Shown: positions 22,248-34,396, counted from the stretch's first letter. The stretch: 64,000 nt of DNA from Apiotrichum sp. Y4204 (GCA_025531455.1 JAMYHL010000120.1:20922-84921), one strand, 5' to 3'. Translations and numbers: made by a program. The notes: a model not told the origin generated them from the sequence alone.

Positions 22248-24640
22248 ACCCTCTGCCGACTGTACATATGTGCACACACTTACGCCTTCTTCTCCAGGCC
22301 CCCCTCGCCCCAGAGGAGATAAAGGCTGGTCTCTGCGGTGGCAGCACCACCTTCCGGTATTAGCCTCTCTGGTTCTTCTCTGGGTAGAAAAAATAGCAAG
22401 GTAGGCCGCTAAACTGCCATGGCTTGTAAGCACTGCATCCGACTCCAGGAGACTCAATCATTGCTCCCACCGTCTATTCTGCCCTTGCAGGGAAGCTTCA
22501 TGAGCTTCACAGATCCGTTCTCGTCCTCGAACGGCTGTCTCCCGTGCTATGAGTTGCTCCCTTGACGTGTCGGTGGCACAATTTTTGGCGCTGGATGTTA
22601 TCCCCTTTGAATTCATGATTATCCAGCCGAGTGTAGCACGTACCACCCTGTCACGCCCGGCACAAGGTGAACAAGCATGCCACAAAACACACCAAGAGAG
22701 CAATCCCCGGAACGGCAGGCCAAATCTTGGGGGCTGGGTGCCCGTGACGATGTTCGACTGTTTTCGATATGACCCTTTGGAGCATGACTGCCCAGTACCC
22801 TTGGGATGGAACAGGCGATCCCATCGGCCTCGATCGCATGGGCTAACAACTGCAGCCGACAGATCACTTTCGAACCTGGCCGCGGCGTCCACCAGTTGAA
22901 TCAACGCAAAGTCATCTTTCATGCAGACGAGGCTGGCTTCAGCTATGTCTTTCGTCGTCTGAGGGGCCTCAACTCTATTGGCATCAAGAGCAGACAGACC
23001 GCTCAAGGAATGGTTCCAGCCACACCTGATTCCCTCGTTCCACGTTGTCCACGCCAAGCTCGACTTGGGGAACCTGGTCTCATCAAGACCTTCAAGGGCA
23101 CCTGGCCACCCGTCCTTGTACTTGATTCGACAGTGAAGGCACTGCGGTGGAGCGGTCGCTCCTTAGTCGAGCGCGTGTACCGCTCTGCTGACGTGTAGAA
23201 ATTCATCCTCGCCCCAGCCCTTAGCACGCCCCCACCTGCGAGCCACCTAATTCACTGATGCTTTATCATAATCTAATATTAACTGAGCAAGAGGGCTTGC
23301 TCAGCACAAGATGCGAGACTACCGTGACCTCGGCACCAACGGCGATGGTCTCCCCGTTGGCCTTATGACATCAGCGAGTTGATCACCACTGTTCTACAGC
23401 ACTCACTTCCTGAGTACGCGGCGCTGCTTGGGCGACGCCACTCAGTTTGGACGGCATCATAGAGACTGGAGCACGCCAGTTCCAGTTATGAGTGCGATTC
23501 CGTAAACGCACTGTAGGCACAGTACTTTTGAAGACCACTGCCGCTGCGGAGCTTGGCTGTGTCAAGGCACTGGGTAGTAACAAGCTGCATTCAGCTCAAG
23601 GCTTCACCGCGTGCTCACGCTCGTGGGGTCCATAGTGGCAATACTCTTGATTCTCTCGTGAAGCCCAGCGTCACTGCACTGTCATCACTGTCATATCAGC
23701 AGCTACTATAACATAACCATGGCACACTTGCGGGCATAAGATCCACAAGTTGAGGGTCGCTCTTCGTTTCCATGAAGGCTGCGCGAGACCCATCTTGGAG
23801 GGTGCCGTGGAGGCCCTGGAGGCTGGGGCTTCCCGGGATGCAAGCGGGAATGCCGTCAGAGACAATGACACCACAGTTCTTGAACGTGTCGACAAGGCTC
23901 TCCGTTGGCAATCGTCAAGGCTGTCACTGCTCACTAAGAAATGAAGCGGCCTGTGGGGGCGGTCAACCGTTTGCTGTAACATGTGCCCTCTGTTGTACTG
24001 GCTACCTTTCAGTTCGCTGTGATACTCACACATGTATTCATTGTCGAACCCGTTGTTAAGCCAGAGGCACACCCACAAGTTCAGAGGATGGCCAGGGCAG
24101 GAGGTCTGGCCTCCCGGACCTTTGGCTTCCGTCAACTGGACTGGAAGCTGACCGTCTTGCCGCGGCTGCAAGGCCCCTTCGGCATGGGGGGAACACCATC
24201 CTAAGTACAAGCCGAACGAAGGCCGTATCGTCTTCAGCACCAACTGTTTTGAGCCTGGGCAGAGAGGCGTGGTCCAATGGCTGGCGCCACTGCTCGCTAG
24301 CCCACGAGCCGCCGATACGCATTGGGGCAGCAGTCCCGAGCAGGTGTGTCGCATGGTGGGCAGCCTTCCCCGAAAATGGCAAGTCCTCAGAGCCACACAG
24401 CACCGCCAACCAGAGGGGTCATATAATTGCTTCCGTAAACAACACGAGAGTGGTGTCAAACCGTGACTTCAAGTACGTGACGAGGCTAATCGCCTCGTCC
24501 GCAGCACTATCACGCCCCTCCTTGACCAGGGTCACCTCGTTGGCGGGCGTACACCATATAGACTTGATGGAGTAGACGCGGTTTGATGTCTTGAGGGCCA
24601 GCATAAACCTAGCTTGGCATAAGGATCTTGTAATTGTTTC
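22248..24640. other. Gene-poor stretch with coding-like debris
   Basis: Open frames exist (minus 22458-23057 and minus 23671-24459), but no family is recognised. The stretch contains one copy of a dispersed ~75-bp sequence (22484-22557) whose other copy is at 59172-59246. Confidence 0.35.
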
Positions 24641-25197
24641 GATTTGAATTGGATTGAGCTCGCTAATGGCTCTGCAACCTCTATCGCTGCCGCCAGCGAT
24701 GCGAAGGATGTCCCGTATCACATCCTGTGCGGTGAGTCAGCCGAAGACTTGGCCGCAATTCTGCCCAATTGACCATAATCGATCCAGGCTTGATCGGTGG
24801 CATGCAGGCGGTGTTCAGCGGACTGGGAGTAAATCCAGACTCAGGCCCACAGGATGACGACCTTGACGACCTGGCATATGTTATGGCTGCCAACCATACT
24901 TTGCCATGGCAGTCAACTCACTGGCTGCCACTCTTTATAACAGTAACCGCATTGGCAAATGGCACACAACCCCTCACACCAAAGAAACTGGAAAAAAGCG
25001 TTGATGGGGGTAAAGCTCTTGCTAGGGTGGTCGCAGAGGAGGACGTTCGCTCCCTGGATAGCGGCAAGCTGCGAAGTGGTCAGCAGCGGTTCTTGCAAAG
25101 TCCCAGAATTAGTAACTCACCACAGCTGCGTACTCCTGGGTTGAACGCTCTTCCTTCCGGCAGAATCGCATGGACAAAACGAGGTCGATCTCACTAG
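24641..25197 (+). CDS. Unrecognised coding fragment, two exons
   Basis: A plus-strand frame '(D)LNWIELANGSATSIAAAS' runs to 'DVPYHILC' and a GTGAGT donor at 24731; the acceptor at 24786 joins in phase to 'GLIGGMQAVFSGLGVNPDSG', 'DDDLDDLAYVMAANHTLPW' and onward to a stop at 25197. Another likely exon piece with 'ANRLVRSTITPLLDQGHLVG' lies at about 24485-24600. The 5' end and the family are unknown. It may be a relic or an intron-rich gene. Confidence 0.25.
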
Positions 25198-26445
25198 CAA
25201 ACCTCAGGGTGACCGTGAAAGTGCAGGTCTCATCGAGTTGAGGCCGTCCCCCAGGACCTCGACCTGGTCGTCCTTCTAGATACGGTCAGCAACACGAAAG
25301 AACAATACTGCACCGTCTGATGGACCAAGGCTAACCTCAGTTGTAGTGTATACACTCTCCCTACTTTGGTTAGCGGTCTGATCCCTAGCGTATGGCTTAC
25401 AGAAGAACGAACGCCGAGCTGTGAGAAGCCTTCTTGTGGAGAAGCGCGGCTGTCATGGACGCATGCGCCCAGACCTTCGCGAGGGCCTTGGGTTTCTGTT
25501 GTTCCTTTTCCATGGTAACTGAGGTAATCTTGACAGCATAATGGCTGCCGATGCGAGTGAGTCACATACCACTCTCGTCCAAGACAGCGTCCTCGCGTCA
25601 GTGTGATCATCTCACCGTACCATAGCGCCCTGGGGCTTGGCGACGTGAACTTGTTCCAGGTTTGCATCCACCTAGGAAGGCTGACCGACAGCCTCGGAAT
25701 CTGTATTTCAGCAACCCGGTACGGCAACAACTGTGCACATCATGGCACTCAACAAATTAGATTTGGGAGTTTGCCATAGGAAACCGATAGAAGGGGAAGA
25801 CCCCCAGCTCCCATACACGGTACGCTTGGCTCTAGTACGCACCCCTAAAATCCTGGCCTTCAGCTTGAGGGTCAGAACCGCTAGTAGGGCCTCAAGCTCC
25901 TCTTCAAAAGCTCGCATGGAAGTACCAGTGCGTGTTCCTCGCTCAAGAAAGAGCAGGATACAAAGGAACAACAGGACGGAAGAGAACAAGCAGCATGCAA
26001 ACAGGAACGAGCAGGCGCAAAGCAAAGCACAGCACACAGGGAGAACACTATCAAGTGTGACACGATGAAGCCTGTTTGAAGCGGGGTTAAGGTGGCAAGG
26101 GGATACTGTACCGGATGGTACTTTACCGCTGTTATATCAATGGTTGACAATTGGACGTTTTCCGGCAGAGGGATGGCAATGGATAGCAACAGGGCCTGGA
26201 CATAACTAGCCTGGTCGTACTGAAGTCAACTTCTGAGAACAACACTACACTTCTATTCGTCGCTCCAGATGCGGCCCAAGAAGCACTGCCGTCTCAGGAT
26301 TCCTAAACCAGGTGGATCATACCATCGCCATGTGTTCATCCTCCAACCTGCAGATCCCTCACAGACGGTGACGATCACATCTCTCCTCACGCAGTATGGC
26401 TCAAGGGTCATCATTCCACCTGACGCATACACCGTCTAGCAAAAT
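25198..26445. other. Intergenic region
   Basis: No gene recognised. A plus-strand open frame at 25742-26068 is Arg/Ser/Asn-rich and of uncertain meaning. Confidence 0.35.
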
Positions 26446-27019
26446 TTACTTGTCAATTGGACTTGGTACGAAGGGCAAAGATGTGTGGGTTTCCGAGCCC
26501 TCCACATACGGCACCGTCGATCCATAGGGAGCGGACGTTCTGTTCTCAATCTGCAACAGTTGAGGGCAGGCAAGACTGGTCGGTGAACGGTTTAGAGGAT
26601 GCAACGAAGGTGCTGTTGAATCAACACAGACGGAGGCAGAAGGTGATAGCCATGGAGCCGCTATCGGCGGGTACAAAACAGTGGGAAGATGCTGCGTTTT
26701 GAATAGTGTCTGACAGGCTTTATGTTTTTGTACGTCGCCCTGACTATGAACCCTCGCGTGCCGCTTGAGGTTAGATTGAACAGAAAACCTACGGCAGCAC
26801 ATAGGGTAGGAGCAAGCGTACGGTCGTTCCCCTGTGTCTATCAAGTCAGGTGATGCAGTTCGCAGAACACTCACGTGTGTATACATGACGTCGAAGGCAA
26901 CTTGGCCGTGCGAACGCCTTGGAGCAGTGGGGACACCGAGGCTTCGGTGGCTTTTGGTTTTGCGTCTGCGTGCCATTGCCTTTGTTATCGTTGGTGGCTG
27001 CCAGGTTGGTTGACTTCAT
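26446..27019 (-). CDS. Two-finger C2H2 zinc-finger protein (copy 2)
   Basis: Predicted 178 aa from exons 27019-26875 and 26837-26446. The N-terminus is Asn/Gln/Lys-rich. Finger 1 is 'CPHCSKAFARPSCLRRHVYT' plus His from the next exon, linker 'HTGERPYAC', finger 2 'CSYPMCCRRFSVQSNLKRH' with C-x4-C spacing, then a Ser/Pro-rich tail. All zinc ligands are present. The 37-nt intron (26838-26874, GTGAGT donor, CTGACTTGATAG 3' end) interrupts the same codon of finger 1 as in copy 1 (15458-16030), so the two genes are duplicates; the finger cores are about 75 percent alike by eye, and the tails have diverged completely. Probable sequence-specific nuclear regulator; targets unknown. Confidence 0.8.
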
Positions 27020-28844
27020 TTCACAACTTTCAATGATGCGAGGATGACCAGAACAGATGGTCTCTCATTTGGATGGTGCGGCAGGCCTTCGATGTGGTCG
27101 GATGTGGAAGAAGGTTGTTCAGATGCAGTTTCTTCGTTTTCTAACAGTTGGCAGGGCTGCTAAGCTCCTGTCAGATATCATACGCTTCACAAAAACAATG
27201 CAAAACTGCTTTTGTGCTGAAATAGCAGAATGGCGGTCATTATGTGGTCCAACTTTGACAAACATTATTGGAGCACCTACTGCGGTCGAGGCAATCGGCA
27301 TAGTTCGCCGAGAAGAACGTTTCGAGTTCATCGGCGCAAACCCCCAGACAGTGAGCTTATTCTAAGCATGCTTGCTGTGCATCAATGGCCGACACACAAT
27401 AGCTATTGTGCGTCCCGGTGCCCGAACATATTGGTAGGATAGTAAGTCTCCAGCCCTTTGCCATGTATCCATAGTCCTTGCATGCACTCAGGCCAGGAAC
27501 CTGATCCAAGCTGATGCCTGACAATAGCACAGGTCCTTCCCCTGTCTGTGGAGACGAGCAGTTGTGGTGCCTTGGATGCAATAGAGCCTCCCGCGTATGA
27601 AGTAGCACCGTAGTCTCGCTTGTGACAAGTTCGGCAGATGCGCAGAATAAGATTGTGCGCGTCTGCGAACTTGTCACAAGCGTGAAGCGTATTTGAAGGG
27701 ACCCGTTTGCTTTGGGGTATTCCCTCACTGTTCCTTGGGACTGCAGGTACCATTGTAACCACGCGCTGATTGTCTGGCCATCAACTAGGAACCCGAAGTA
27801 ACCGAAGCAATGCAGCTAGCTACATCCATGAGGGTATAGGGCATTATGTGTGCATAAAGATCAAAGGAAGGGAGACTTAACATGACACCCTTAAATTATT
27901 GTTGAATAATGTTCATAACTACATGACGTATTGGCGTTATGATTGATACCGTGATTTGCTGCCAGAGCCTATGGTAAGGACTCAGGGCATCCAAAATGCT
28001 GGCACAGTCGTTGTTTCTTTTCCATATGCGTTCCACCAATCGGGAGATGTCGAGCAAGGCGTCGCAGAATGTAAACTGATTACGTAAGCTTCTATCACAT
28101 TACCCACACCACGTACCCTTCATTCCGTGATCGGCACCAAGCCCTTGCAGGGAAGTTCGGAGGAGGTAGCCCAAGTGGTGGGACTGGGGCGTTGACAAGC
28201 CGATTGGGAAGTATGATGGGCATAGTGGCCAAAGGGGTGAGTGGGGAATTACCAGCTGAGGAGTTCATGAACCGTGCTATGTTCCACGTTGCCTTGCTTT
28301 ACGAGAGATGGAACCCTGGCAAATGTCCCTTACACAACTCAATGGGGTTCAGAATTTGACCAACCCAAACTTGAGCTTGAGCGGGAGCGGCGGCCAGAAT
28401 GGGGTCGTTGCCAATGGTACGCCTAGCATCCGAAACACAAACATGAGTGCAAAACGACATAAACCGACAATAGCAAGATGTTTCATGCAGAATAATGACC
28501 AACAAGGGCCTGCAGGTGTTTGGGAATGGAAGGCGCTGCCATCTTGACACCGGGGACGCGCAAAGTGTAGGTGGAGAATAAACGAGTGCAAGTGGGAAGC
28601 ATCCTGTCGTTGACAGGCTACAAAGTGAGTGGACAAGTTTACGTAAGATTATTAATACTTCCGTTCAATAGCGGGGCCAAATATATCATCTGTTTAACTG
28701 TGCTCGCTGCACGTGACCGACATTACCAAGATGTTTGTGTGGTTCTGTGTTATTCTCCAGCAGGTCACTAAGCAAAGAGGGGAAGCAAAGGTGGCGAAGA
28801 GGCGCAGGCATGAGGGGATGAGGGCAGCATCATTATGGTTCGTG
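27020..28844. other. Intergenic region
   Basis: Promoter side of the zinc-finger gene and beyond. A minus-strand frame at 27403-27762 ('CRTCHKRDYGATSYAGGSIA') looks protein-like but is not recognised. Confidence 0.3.
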
Positions 28845-29560
28845 CTTCCGTCTGGAGGGTGCCCATGTTGGCCGTGGCGGAAAGGTGATCAGCTTATACG
28901 TGTCTGGTGAGCCGAGGTGGGAACTTGTCAACAAGTACGGCAACAATGGCAAGGAGGAGCTCAACACGGCTCTCTCAGCCCATGTCCTCGGGCTAGACGT
29001 TGATCAGGAGGAGGAACATGTTTACGGCCGCCCTCGAATTGAGGACGGCAAACTGCTCATCGTCTTCCGCTGGAACAAAGTGTGGGTCAACACCGATGAT
29101 GGCCTCGCGAGTGACAAGCTCCTTCGGGCCGTCAGCGACACTACCAAGGACGACGATGGGACACTGCTCTCGGCCGTCGCCCGTCTTGCGATTGCCAAGG
29201 AGTTTGATCGTGAGATTGAGGCTGTGCGCAAAGAGGTCGCTCGTATTCTTGCCAACCCCAGACTGTGCTGAACAGCAACTTCGGCCAGGTCTTCCATGCT
29301 CTCAAGCCGCTGATTCAGACGTCCGCGTGGACTGGGAGGACTCCCTTGGCCCCCCGATGCTCGAATACCTCCGCGCATTCTCCTCAGGTCTTAACACACG
29401 CAAGTTCGATTCTGATGACCTTCTGCAGGAGGCCTTCAACGACGTCGTGGCCAAACATGAGGTCGCCTTTCGCGTCGTCGAGTCTGCGGCATCAGCAGCT
29501 CCTCCGAGGTGGTCATTGAGGATGGTGTACTCTACCTCTAGACCACACCGAAAAAGTGGT
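28845..29560 (+). pseudogene. Unrecognised protein, coding frames broken
   Basis: Codon-like, GC-richer segment in which the readable frame changes. It begins '(R)LEGAHVGRGGKVISLYVSGE', continues 'LNTALSAHVLGLDVDQEEEH' and 'LIVFRWNKVWVNTDDGLASD', then 'FDREIEAVRKEVARILANPR', and in other frames 'NFGQVFHALKPLIQ' and 'LEYLRAFSSGLNTRKFDSDD'. The flow of the protein across frames suggests one gene with base errors or small lesions. I do not recognise the family. It ends near the tandem repeat and assembly gap. Confidence 0.35.
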
Positions 29561-29633
29561 ACACCATCGACGACGTGACTGCCAAGCTGGTGGACGTTAT
29601 GAGCAATGCGGCATGCCAACTTTAGGAAAGAAG

Positions 29634-29848
29634 TACGGTAGTAAGCAGTTGGGCTAATGGATTGGAGTGTGAGGTCTTGGGGTCGTCCAGACCCCCGCTG
29701 GGGGGGGGGGGGGGGGGGGCCCGCGGGGNNNNNNNNNNNNNNNNNNNNNNNNNNNNNNGGACGGTAGTAAGCATTTGGGCTAATTGTTTGGCTTGTTTGG
29801 TATTGGGGTCGTCCACACCCCCAATGGTCCCCCCCCCCCCCCCCCCCC
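29634..29848. repeat. Diverged tandem repeat flanking assembly gap
   Basis: Two units of about 75 bp share 'acggtagtaagca', 'ttgggctaat' and 'ttggggtcgtcca' in the same order: one at 29634-29700, the other at 29760-29828. The left unit runs into a G run (about 19 nt, 29700-29719), the right one into a C run (about 20 nt, 29830-29848), and 30 Ns (29729-29758) separate them. The gap is therefore probably a collapsed or unresolved repeat. Confidence 0.8.
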
Positions 29849-30884
29849 AATCTGGCGGCACGGTTCCTGACAACATCTGCCTCTGGAATTGGCAGCCCTC
29901 GGAGGTTACATAAGGATTGCACAGCGTCATGCGCAGATTACCGAGAAACCGATGATAGACGTGCTTAAGCTGCGCTTGGTGCCGTCGCCTGCGCTGATCG
30001 GTGTGCTGCTCCGATCTGCTACAACTTCGCTGAACTGACCGGGTTTTGGGGCACAAACCCTAATCGAGAGTTCATCCCTTTTTTCCACTCGCGCTCTGCA
30101 TGTCCGCTCTGTGCAGGTCCAAGATTCGCCGGACGATTTTGCAGCTTCACATGTGACATAGAGGCACTTCCTTCAGCAGGACATAGAACGGAGTTCAAGG
30201 GCTGTCCTCCTCCAGTTGAGACGTGATGATACGAGGAGACACACTATTCGAGCGACGTGGTGACTCCACCCTATAAACTCTGGCTCAACGACTGGGTTGT
30301 ACTTCTCTCCACTTTATGAGAGAAAGTATGCCACCAAGACTATGCTATACCCTCCTCACCTCAGGCCGCCTTTGAGACCGAGGACCACCGTTCCGTACGA
30401 CATTGGCTGGTTTTGGGAGAGGTCGATAGGCATCACCTGGGACAATGGGTGCTGCACCTTGTGCTTCTTTACAAACAAGAATGTGGTCATGTCTTTTGCG
30501 GAAAGGTCAATACTTAACTAAACCAAGCTAAAACGAGTCGGCGTCCTTTGGCACGCTTCCAATGGGCACTAAGAACCTTGGAGCGCCATTCTGCCAATGC
30601 TCAGAATAGCGGGCGATGTAGGTGCAGGCACGACGGAGCCAATTATGTTATTCATGGCAGGCAAGGTGAAGCCGTAACATGTCTGACTGTCCGTACCGGG
30701 TGCCGGCCATTGTTCACCTACGAACAAGTTTAAAGCGCTGCCGTTCTCGGCACCAGTCATCGTATTGCCTTCAAGGTCATAGGTTCTGGGTGTGAGATGC
30801 CAGTCATCTCCGGTACCTAACGAGCGTTAATTCCGTAGATCGATGGCAGATGAAATTGGTACTGACGGTTGACTTGATCGCCTG

Positions 30885-31720
30885 TCAACGACAACATCTC
30901 CCAGTCCCACAGTGCGCCTGGGTCGCAGTCCTTTGCCTTTCCTTGAGTGCGAACCATGCGAGACCTACGACGTTGGTGAGCGCCCAGGCCGCGGCCTTAA
31001 CCTCTGTCAACTCATGTCCCAGTTTTGGGTCAAGGCTCTCACGCTTCACTTGTTTACGTTGCTTGTCTCCAAGACTGGTAGGTACCTCATTGTTTCGTCG
31101 GACGGGTTTGTACTTGTAGTCAGGGTACTGTTCTTGATGCTTCACTATGTCAGCGGGAATTTTTCTTGCTTTAAGCTTACTTCTTGCTTCTTCAACTGGC
31201 TCAAGTACGAATACCTCTTCCGCACCTCGGGGCGCTCCCACCTCCACAGCAGACTGAACACTTTGGTCAAAGACGATTGTGGTAAGGCGTTGGCGGGGGA
31301 TATGTTGCAAATGTCGTGTCCATTGTCTTGGTCACGTGTTTCATTGGATCCCCGAATTGACTCTGGACGCCATAAACCGGTTTGTATCAAAGCTAGTTCC
31401 AAGCTGGGAATTACCTTGCCATCTTTGAGCACTTCATACTTGGCCGCGCGGTACAGAATCCATGGGTTTGGAGGCCGTCTTGGTTTCCGAGACGACACAG
31501 GAGACCCCCCTGGAAGTTTCTTTGCTACACGTTTAGAAGCCAAAGACATCCCCAAGGGGCTGTCGGTGTGGTGAAGAGGGAGGCCTTCTGGGAATCCACA
31601 TGAGCCGAGAGAGTAGTCACCGTTGATTGCAGATCCCAAGGCCAAGGGAGGAGGACTCCTGGTTTCAAAAATGAGGGGGAACGGTCCATTTTCCGAACTG
31701 GAATAGCTCCTGCGTTCCAC
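30885..31720 (-). CDS. HMG-box transcription factor (MATA_HMG type)
   Basis: DNA-binding protein of the HMG-box class used by fungal mating and sexual regulators. In frame order: 'RKPRRPPNPWILYRAAKYEV' (helix 1), about 65 inserted residues, 'LTKVFSLLWRWERPEVRKRY' (helix 2), 'SYLSQLKKQE', then after a 41-nt intron (31140-31180, GTAAGC donor) 'HQEQYPDYKYKPVRRNNE' (helix 3 and basic tail). The YPDYKYKP end is diagnostic for MATA_HMG boxes, and a long insert between helices 1 and 2 is known in tremellomycete members. The frame opens after a TAG at about 31747 without a good ATG; the first Met is at 31549, so a 5' exon is probably missing. The C-terminus beyond 31083 is uncertain because GAG|GTACCT could be a donor. 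No mating-type neighbours are seen. Confidence 0.7.
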
Positions 31721-31948
31721 ACGGTGAGCGTCGCAGTGCTATCGAGAAAGACGACATATTGTGACTGGATAACTGATTATCGGCCATAGATCGCCCGGAT
31801 TCTAGTGTATGTCTTGCTGTGGGACGTTCCTATTGACCCACTAGATGGCTCAGATCCTTTTGCAGCTTGCAGTGTCAACGTGCCGTGTTAATTCACTCCA
31901 TTTCTTTGGCTTTTATACCGGTATGCGTGTATATTGCCCGATATCCTC

Positions 31949-32105
31949 GTCCCCTCTAGAGATAATACGTGTAGCTGTCGTCAAACGTTTAGTACATATA
32001 GAAAGCAGCATGATGTAAGCAGTTAAATCATATTCCGTTGCGAGTCTGCGTGCTGGCAAAGCGACGGCGCCGTCAACCACCATAGCAGCAGTGTGCATTA
32101 GACTA
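31949..32105 (+). repeat. Flanking direct repeat, copy A
   Basis: About 155 bp that match 38118-38288 in the same orientation at roughly 80 percent by eye, sharing blocks such as 'gtagctgtcgtc', 'aaacgttta', 'gatgtaagcag' and 'ccgtcaaccaccata'. It begins with 'cgtcccctctag', the 3' end of the beta-galactosidase frame, and ends on the stop codon of the sugar permease. Confidence 0.85.
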
Positions 32106-34396
32106 ACCCCTAAGCTTCTTGGAAGCGGCAATGGGGTTGGGCTGCTCGTAGACCCAGTCGAGCTCCTCGAGAGAACGACCCTGGGCCTCGACACCGAAGA
32201 ACCACCAGCACAGAGCCTCGACGAGGTCCCAGAAGATGAAGAACATGACGTAGTAGTAGCCAATGTTGGCGAGGGCGATAGGCCCGGCAAAGAGGTTGAT
32301 GAAGCCCATGGCCTGCGAGGCAACGTTGCAGAGGGCAAGACCCTTGGCACGCATGCTGGTGGAGAGGTGCTCGACAGTGACGGTAGCCTGGAGAGGGGTG
32401 TAGACGAAAGCGCAAAAGACGCCAAAGAGGATGTAGACAGCGATGGCACCCTTACCGACAGCAGCGTTGATCGGCTCGTCCTTGTCGACGGCCTTCTGGA
32501 TGACCGAGGTGAGGGCGACGAAGACGGCGAGGGTGATGGAGAGGACACCTGTACCGAACGAAAGGACGTAGCGACGCTTCATGCGGTCGGTGAGGATGGC
32601 ACCGGTCAGAGCTCCAACAACGGCGAGTGCCGAGTACATGAGGTTGTAGCCGAGCTGGGCAGTGACCGAAGTGACACCAATCTGCTCAAAGATGACAGTG
32701 GCAAAGTAGGCGAGACCGTTACCAGAGAACTGCAATACAGTCAGCACGCATTCGCCACAGAGATTCCAGGTTGCTCAAGACGCCGGAAAAGATGGAGATT
32801 GGCAGCTGAAGCGGGAGCAATTTTTTGTGGCGGGCATCGGTTCAACACCTGCCACAACTAGCTCCTACACCTTTTACAGCCTCTTTCCACTCCTCCAGCA
32901 TCTGTTCGCGCCTGTTTTTGACAGCAACTTGCCTGTCCAAATATGGCCATCATGATGGGATTGACCATTCGCCATGCGTTGCTCTTGGTAGCGAACAGGG
33001 GACGGTAGTCCCACCAGGCCTCGGTGTTGTTGGCGGCATCGAGGGCGACAGCGGACCTCATTTCCTCCATCTCGAGCTGGACAAGGGCATTGTTGGGGTC
33101 GCCTCCGCCGTGGAACTTTGCGAGAATGGAAAGGGCCTGCTCCTCCTTGCCCTGCTGCATGAGGTAACGGGGCGACTCGGGGATGAAGGGGACAAGGCCA
33201 AGAACACCGATACAAGCGGCGCACTGAAGGACGATGGGGATGATCCATGAGGCGTCTGAGTTGATGTAGTTGCAGCCGAAGGTGATCGCAGCAGCGGGAA
33301 TGGCACCAGCGTACCAACCGCCTGGTACTCGTCAGCAAACCGACCAGCAGCAGAGGAGGCCCACCACATCGACAGAGGACGGGAAAGACTCAAGTAAAGT
33401 GACTTACAGTTGTAGATGCCAACGCAACGTCCCTTCCAGTGGGGTGGCACCACCTGACATCAGCCCCAGAAGGCCATGGTCACTCATTACTCACCTCCAC
33501 GACATAGGCAGGAGCAGCCAGCTGGGCACTTGCGATGCCGAAACCAAGGATCAGACGGCCGACAATGAACTGGCCGATATGGTGCGAGGTTGAAAGGAGG
33601 ATGGAGCCGACGATGATGATGCCAGCTCCGGCAGCCATACCGGCGCGACGACCGAACCTGTCGGTGATCCAAGCGGCAGGGAATCCGCCAATGAAACAAC
33701 CAACGTTGTACATCGAAAAGACCTTGGTCAAGTCAGAAAGGTAGTCCAGTCCGTATGATGTGTGGAGTGAATGGAGTCATGTAGCAGTCTCTGCGCCCTG
33801 TCATGGTACTTACGACCGAGACCATGGTACCGGTCGTGCCAATGTGGCCGAAACGTTCCTGCCAGAACGGCTTGTGGTGGTGAGCTCGTGGACAATGCGA
33901 ACAGCGAGAACACAAAACACTTACCATGGCGTTGATGGCGGTCATGAGCGAACCATCGTAACCGTTGGCGTAAGCGCAGCAGAGAGCGCAGAGAATAGAG
34001 ACTGCATGTAAGCAACGCACTTGCCCCAGCACCAGCAGACAACATGCCTAGACAGCCACACGGAGAAAGTGCTGCTGGAACCACATGGCGCCAAGACTCG
34101 CTCAACTTACCATAGAGGTGGATACTGGAGCTCGACCAGGGCCTGATGGCGCAGGTCTCAAGGGCAGCGGCCAGCTCGGGCTGCAATATGGTCAGCAAAG
34201 TTGAACACGGTGTGGTTTGTTGGAGCTTCTTGCAAGCGGATGTGCAGCAGGAGTTGGAGCCTTCTGTGCCTGGTGCCACACTCACACTGAGGTGCTTGTT
34301 GTTGTCCGAGGTGCGCTGAACCTTGCCAATCTCGGCCAGGTGGATCGACGCCTTGTCGTCGTGGTGAACGTAGGTCTTCTCTTCAATTCCGGCCAT
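32103..34396 (-). CDS. Lactose/sugar permease of the MFS sugar-porter family
   Basis: Predicted 534 aa, eight exons: 34396-34286, 34180-34111, 34001-33925, 33870-33814, 33722-33495, 33453-33408, 33321-32933 and 32729-32103; the sum is an exact frame. Sugar-porter signatures: 'ANGYDGSLMTAINAM' after TM1, 'ITDRFGRRAGM' in loop 2-3, 'FIPESPRYLMQQGKEEQAL' in the central loop, and 'FSGNGLAYFATVIFEQIGV' at TM7. The last intron (32730-32932, 203 nt) is GC-AG, with CAG|GCAAGT as donor; the others are GT-AG. It imports lactose or a related sugar by H+ symport at the plasma membrane, as LAC12-type carriers do; the substrate is inferred from the divergent beta-galactosidase, with which it shares the promoter 34397-35034. 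An antisense open frame is a codon-usage shadow. Confidence 0.85.

Noticed and set aside
23671..24459. A 262-codon minus-strand open frame
   Set aside because: The peptide is rich in Cys, Arg, Ser and Leu with no recognisable motif, and coding-like pieces in the area switch between frames and strands.
32091..32861. A 256-codon open frame antisense to the sugar permease
   Set aside because: It overlaps the last permease exon and its intron on the other strand and has a shadow-type Glu/Asp/Gly/Val composition without any domain.
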